Below, in pieces: positions 63,679-64,000 of a stretch of DNA of 64,000 nt. The stretch is from Schlesneria sphaerica (GTDB taxonomy: Bacteria > Planctomycetota > Planctomycetia > Planctomycetales > Planctomycetaceae). Position numbers and translations under genes: made by a program. Positions within the stretch are counted from its first letter, which is position 1, and each line of letters begins with the position of its first letter. The stretch covers positions 4,278,001 through 4,342,000 of the forward strand of contig NZ_CP172346.1 in the NCBI RefSeq assembly GCF_044336245.1, in the 5' to 3' direction. The notes under the pieces are model-generated. The model did not search any database. It worked only from the letters and a program-made list of their open reading frames with translations, and was not told the origin of the DNA.

Positions 63679-64000
63679 ATGCAGAATCAACAGATCGCCG
63701 AGATGTTCACCGAGCTTGCGGACCTGCTTGAGCTTCAGGGGGCAAACTCGTTTCGCGTCCGTGCTTACCGAAATGGAGCTCGAACGCTGGAGAATCTGTC
63801 TGAGTCGGTCGCTGATCTGGTGCATCTGCCGGGGGGAGGTCTTGAGCGACTGGACGGAATCGGGAAGGATCTGGCTGCCAAGATTAAAGTCGTCATCGAC
63901 ACGGGCGCGCTTCCCCAACTCGAGGAATTGAGACAGCAGGTTCCGCGCGGCGTCGTCGATATGCTGCGCATTCCGGGGCTGGGCCCCAAGAAGGTGGCGG
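63679..64000 (+). CDS. polX: DNA polymerase X (PolX), N-terminal part only
   Basis: 107 codons are visible, open to the right edge. The start QNQQIAEMFTELADLLELQG and FRVRAYRNGARTLENL, a helix-hairpin-helix in LERLDGIGKDLAAKIKVVID and the second one beginning MLRIPGLGPKKVA match the 8-kDa region of bacterial PolX (DNA polymerase beta-like). Bacterial PolX usually continues with a nucleotidyltransferase and a C-terminal PHP exonuclease domain, both outside the window. It takes part in base-excision repair gap filling. Confidence 0.88.
   Translation, partial: MQNQQIAEMFTELADLLELQGANSFRVRAYRNGARTLENLSESVADLVHLPGGGLERLDGIGKDLAAKIKVVIDTGALPQLEELRQQVPRGVVDMLRIPGLGPKKVA

Overview
The window is a chromosomal segment of a planctomycete (Planctomycetota, probably class Planctomycetia). 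The main evidence is the 1028-aa protein combining a planctomycete-type cytochrome c with DUF1549/DUF1553 domains. Supporting signs are the many exported TPR, PDZ and beta-propeller proteins, a Ser/Thr kinase with a transmembrane segment, TPR-linked RNA polymerase alpha-CTD modules, a moderately high G+C content, and mostly single genes or short operons. No rRNA, tRNA or CRISPR array was recognised. About 47 genes are called; two run off the window edges.

Layout. 1-9 kb: exported or envelope proteins (TPR-like lipoprotein, SpoIID-like protein, PDZ protein, TPR protein, membrane-anchored PQQ-type beta-propeller) plus the TPR/double alpha-CTD protein. 9-11 kb: a tight CbpA-type DnaJ / membrane protein / rnpA / yidD cluster. 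11-15.3 kb: the planctomycete cytochrome protein and a secreted protein. 15.5-29.5 kb: housekeeping and metabolic genes (mutS, alpha/beta hydrolase, beta-carbonic anhydrase, THUMP methyltransferase, YccA-like membrane protein, nucleoside transporter-like MFS protein, M19 dipeptidase, RluA-type pseudouridine synthase). 29.8-37.6 kb: metal ABC transporter pair without a local permease, a BshC-like protein, a LuxR-type regulator with a shortened receiver, an S4 protein, a PolB-type exonuclease and a POT transporter with a large extra domain.

37.77-39.56 kb: a complete ISKra4-like insertion sequence. I could bound it to the base by 19-bp terminal inverted repeats (one mismatch) and a perfect 9-bp target duplication. 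It sits between the divergent POT transporter and glycosyltransferase genes. Its transposase is in two overlapping frames joined at a T5C5 run.

39.6-64 kb: glycosyltransferase 9, YkgJ-like Fe-S cluster protein, a fused EutB-EutC ammonia-lyase with a twin-arginine-like signal, a GAF-containing HlyD-type adaptor, a thioredoxin coupled to a protein with two receiver-like halves, an SDR, SthA transhydrogenase, a Ser/Thr kinase, a DUF1294 protein and an HExxH protease with a lectin-like tail. Then come a three-gene membrane protein/methyltransferase/sulfatase-like operon, a 1129-aa multi-domain exported protein and the start of polX.

The best candidates for something undescribed are the exported EutBC fusion, the TPR/double alpha-CTD protein with a 12-bp inverted repeat in its divergent promoter region, the thioredoxin/receiver-like pair, and the beta-propeller protein with an apparently degenerate PIG-L-like domain. 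All functional statements come from reading motifs; no database search was run.
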